NCBI GenBank assembly: GCA_019421105.1
Contig: JAHZFY010000004.1
Coordinates: 16,909 to 24,639, forward strand
Source of the DNA: a bacterium
GTDB lineage: Bacteria > Bacillota_I > Bacilli_A > RFN20 > CAG-826
Reading direction: 5' to 3'
DNA: 7,731 nt
The notes beneath the pieces were generated by a model, which was given only the letters and a program-made list of their open reading frames with translations, did not search any database and had not been told where the DNA came from. The translations under genes and the position numbers were made by a program. Positions 5,672 through 7,731 of this stretch are shown here, piece after piece (positions within the stretch are counted from its first letter, which is position 1; every line of letters begins with the position of its first letter).

Positions 5672-7165
5672 TTAGTTTTTAGTATCTCTCATTGTAGGGA
5701 ATAATATGACTTCTCTAATAGAGTCTTGACCAGTGATAAGCATAACCAACCTATCAATTCCAATACCCATACCACCAGCAGGAGGCATACCATATTCAAG
5801 TGCATTTAAGAAATCAAAATCCATTTCATTTGCTTCATCATCGCCCAATTCTTTAGCCTTAAGTTGAGCAATAAATCTTTCCTTTTGATCAAGTGGATTG
5901 TTTAATTCTGTATATGCATTTGCGATTTCTTTTCCGTTGATAAATAATTCAAATCTTTCGGTGAAGCGTGGATCTTTACCTTTTTTAGTTAAAGGTGACA
6001 CTTCAATTGGATATGAATAAACAAATGTTGGTTGAATTAATTCTTCTTCACAGAATGCTTCAAAGAATTCATTGACGACATATCCAAAACTGTTTTTGAA
6101 TTTATCTAGTTTGATATGGTGTTGTTCCGCTAATTCTTTAGCTTCTTCAAAACTCATTTGCTTTGAAAAATCTACACCAGTTTTTTCTTTAATTAAATCA
6201 ACCATAGAAACCCATCTAAATGGTTTTCCATAATCAATAATATTTCCTTTATATTCAATTTTTGTAGTTCCACGGACATTTTTTGCAATAGTTCTTATCA
6301 TTTTTTCTGCAATTCTTCTCATTGCTTGCAAATCACCAAATGCTTCATATAGTTCAATAGTAGTAAATTCAGGGTTATGAGTTGTGTCCATACCTTCATT
6401 TCTAAATAAGCGTCCGATTTCATAAACGCGTTCCATCCCACCAACTAAAAGTTTTTTAAGAGGTAATTCAGTTGCAATACGTAAATAAAAATCTTTATCT
6501 AAAGTGTTATGGTGAGTAATAAATGGTCTAGCGTTAGCACCACCTAAAATTGGTGATAAGACAGAAGTTTCTACTTCAACATATCCTTGAGAGTCTAAGA
6601 AGTTTTGAATTGTACGAATAATCTTTGGTCTCATAAAGGCGACTGCTTTTGCGTCTTCATTCATGATTAAGTCGACATAACGATGACGATATCTTTCTTC
6701 AACATCAGTTAAACCATGGAATTTTTCTGGTAAAGGTTTCAATGACTTTACAAGATGAGTGAATTTTAATGTTTTAACTGTTATTTCACCAGTTCTGGTT
6801 GTCATAATTAATCCTTTAATACCAACGATATCCCCAATATCAGACATCTTAAATAAATCGTATGCTTTTGTGCCAATATCGTTAATTCCAATGTAACATT
6901 GAATTCTTCCTGTTTTATCCTGGATATTAATAAATGAAGCTTTCCCCATACGTCTAATTGCCATGATTCTTCCAGCAATAGAAACATTTAAGTTCATTCT
7001 TTTAATCCCAGTAGGAGTTTTTTTACCACAAAGATTTCTAATATCTTGAATGTGATGACTAACTTTATATGAATGACCAAAAGGATCGATACCTAAAGAT
7101 TCATATTTTTCTAATTTAGCTCTTCTAGCTAACTCTTGATCGTTTAATAATTGTTTTTCTTCCAT
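5672..7165 (-). CDS. lysS: Lysine--tRNA ligase, class II
   Basis: This cytosolic enzyme charges tRNA-Lys using ATP. The 497-residue length is normal for bacterial class II LysRS. The N-terminal OB anticodon-binding domain occupies about 58-140 (VSIAGRIMAIRRMGKASFI, IQDKTGRIQCYI). RHRYVDL (160-166) precedes class II motif 1 at about 175-206. Motif 2 is at 245-273 (RVYEIGRLFRNEG, then THNPEFTTIELY), and motif 3 at about 461-490 (PPAGGMGIGIDRLVMLIT, ending VILFP). KEIANAYTELNNP (412-424) is also typical. The ATG at 7165 has GAAGG 7 nt upstream. The gene starts 40 nt after the dus stop, the same dus-lysS order as in Bacillus, so co-transcription is likely. A terminator follows. All expected motifs are intact; no alternative is plausible. 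Confidence 0.99.
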   Translation of the reverse strand: MEEKQLLNDQELARRAKLEKYESLGIDPFGHSYKVSHHIQDIRNLCGKKTPTGIKRMNLNVSIAGRIMAIRRMGKASFINIQDKTGRIQCYIGINDIGTKAYDLFKMSDIGDIVGIKGLIMTTRTGEITVKTLKFTHLVKSLKPLPEKFHGLTDVEERYRHRYVDLIMNEDAKAVAFMRPKIIRTIQNFLDSQGYVEVETSVLSPILGGANARPFITHHNTLDKDFYLRIATELPLKKLLVGGMERVYEIGRLFRNEGMDTTHNPEFTTIELYEAFGDLQAMRRIAEKMIRTIAKNVRGTTKIEYKGNIIDYGKPFRWVSMVDLIKEKTGVDFSKQMSFEEAKELAEQHHIKLDKFKNSFGYVVNEFFEAFCEEELIQPTFVYSYPIEVSPLTKKGKDPRFTERFELFINGKEIANAYTELNNPLDQKERFIAQLKAKELGDDEANEMDFDFLNALEYGMPPAGGMGIGIDRLVMLITGQDSIREVILFPTMRDTKN

Positions 7166-7205
7166 ATAAAAACCTTCGCTTTCTATTTAATTATAACTAA
7201 TTAAT

Positions 7206-7731
7206 TCACTTTTGTAATTCAATTTCTTCTTCATTAAATTCATTTACAACATCACATAATTGTTGATAAGTGCTCACTTGGCTAGCAATAGTCACTCTTA
7301 ACTTTTTAGAATTTTTAAAACCGGAGAAAAATCTTGGACCAATGCTTCTAAAAATTCTCATAGCCATATCTTCGCCTTTATCTTCACACATCATTTTAGC
7401 TAATTTTAAACAATATTCTTTTTGTTCATCTAATGTTGCGTCTTTTAAAATAGTTCCATCTTTATAATAGGCATCGATTTGTTGACATAATCTAGGGTTA
7501 CCAATTCCGCCTCTTGCAATCATAACAGCATCGGCTTTTGTGATATTTAATGCGTTAATTGCGTCTTCTAGAGTATAAATATCTCCAGATACAATCAAAG
7601 GAACATCCATCTTTAATCTTAGATCTTTTAATAATTCGTAGTTTGGCTTACCAGAATACAATTGTTTTTTTGTTCGAGCGTGTATTGCAATTAAGCTGAC
7701 ACCAGCATCTTGCAAAGCCTCAATGACTTCC
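7206..7731 (-). CDS. dusB: tRNA-dihydrouridine synthase, C-terminal part (5' end outside window)
   Basis: The right edge cuts this gene, so only about 175 C-terminal residues are visible. The frame continues upstream of the TTG at 7715 with EVIEAL to the edge, so that TTG is an internal Leu codon, not a start. Dus enzymes use FMN and NADPH to reduce uridines in tRNA. Visible hallmarks are AIHARTKKQLYSGKPNYE (substrate/FMN side), VPLIVSGDIYTLEDA, and AVMIARGGIGNPRLCQQI (FMN-phosphate loop). These are followed by the helical C-terminal domain that contacts tRNA (FFSGFKNSKKLRVTIASQVST). Canonical NGDI and GRG appear here as SGDI and ARG, mild variants. The catalytic Cys region is outside the window. 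The gene ends with TGA, followed closely in frame by TAG. DusB is chosen because it precedes lysS, as yacF does in Bacillus subtilis; another Dus subfamily is possible. Confidence 0.93.
   Translation of the reverse strand, partial: EVIEALQDAGVSLIAIHARTKKQLYSGKPNYELLKDLRLKMDVPLIVSGDIYTLEDAINALNITKADAVMIARGGIGNPRLCQQIDAYYKDGTILKDATLDEQKEYCLKLAKMMCEDKGEDMAMRIFRSIGPRFFSGFKNSKKLRVTIASQVSTYQQLCDVVNEFNEEEIELQK

Noticed and set aside
7206..7208. TGA at the end of dus as possible Trp codon (Mycoplasma code).
   Set aside because: Read-through would add only two residues before TAG, so it is not informative by itself; but no in-frame TGA occurs in any full-length gene here and the Trp codons checked are TGG, so the standard bacterial code is favoured.
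1..7731. CRISPR arrays, tRNA or rRNA genes, transposase genes, phage genes.
   Set aside because: No regularly spaced repeats, no cloverleaf or rRNA-like segments, and no transposase or integrase motifs were seen on either strand.

Overview
The window is strongly AT-rich. Every gene I can support lies on the minus strand, so transcription runs from high to low coordinates. Gene content and order (a dus gene directly before lysS; rpsF-ssb-rpsR), good Shine-Dalgarno sites, short T-tailed hairpin terminators and two lipobox proteins with bacterial Ig-like domains point to a low-GC Bacillota or Mollicutes-related bacterium. The full-length genes have no in-frame TGA and the Trp codons I checked are TGG, so a Mycoplasma-type TGA=Trp code is unlikely. 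I cannot name a genus.

Layout from right to left. (1) 7731-5621: the 3' part of a tRNA-dihydrouridine synthase gene, then lysS, closed by a clear terminator. (2) 5620-5224: a gene-free stretch with CACCCC/AAATTT-type inverted motifs, a possible extra minus-strand promoter (TTGACA-16-TATAAA) facing a hairpin, then the strong promoter and structured leader of the ribosomal operon. (3) 5223-4191: rpsF (bS6), ssb and rpsR (bS18), with short gaps and a terminator hairpin. The leader places a CUCUCU segment where it could pair with the rpsF Shine-Dalgarno, which suits autoregulation by the S6:S18 complex. (4) 4190-3924: a gene-free region with a candidate promoter, a palindrome, a short GC-rich island and a hairpin with a U-rich tail ahead of the next gene. 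(5) 3923-262: two lipoprotein genes 13 nt apart, ending at a perfect 9-bp terminator. The first encodes a modular surface protein with two BIG2 domains, OB-like domains, an atrophied-Ig-like domain and a C-terminal beta-rich domain. The second encodes a BIG2 domain fused to a ComEC-type metallo-beta-lactamase-fold hydrolase. (6) 153-1: the start of an unidentified membrane protein gene running off the left edge.

The right two thirds are housekeeping translation and replication genes. The accessory interest is the lipoprotein pair: a tethered ComEC-like hydrolase beside an adhesin with OB-like folds suggests an extracellular function, possibly on nucleic acids. That role is inferred from domains alone. 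Two translation starts were moved inward (rpsF to 5223, the hydrolase to 1828) because the longest-frame start codons lie inside the Shine-Dalgarno sequences.
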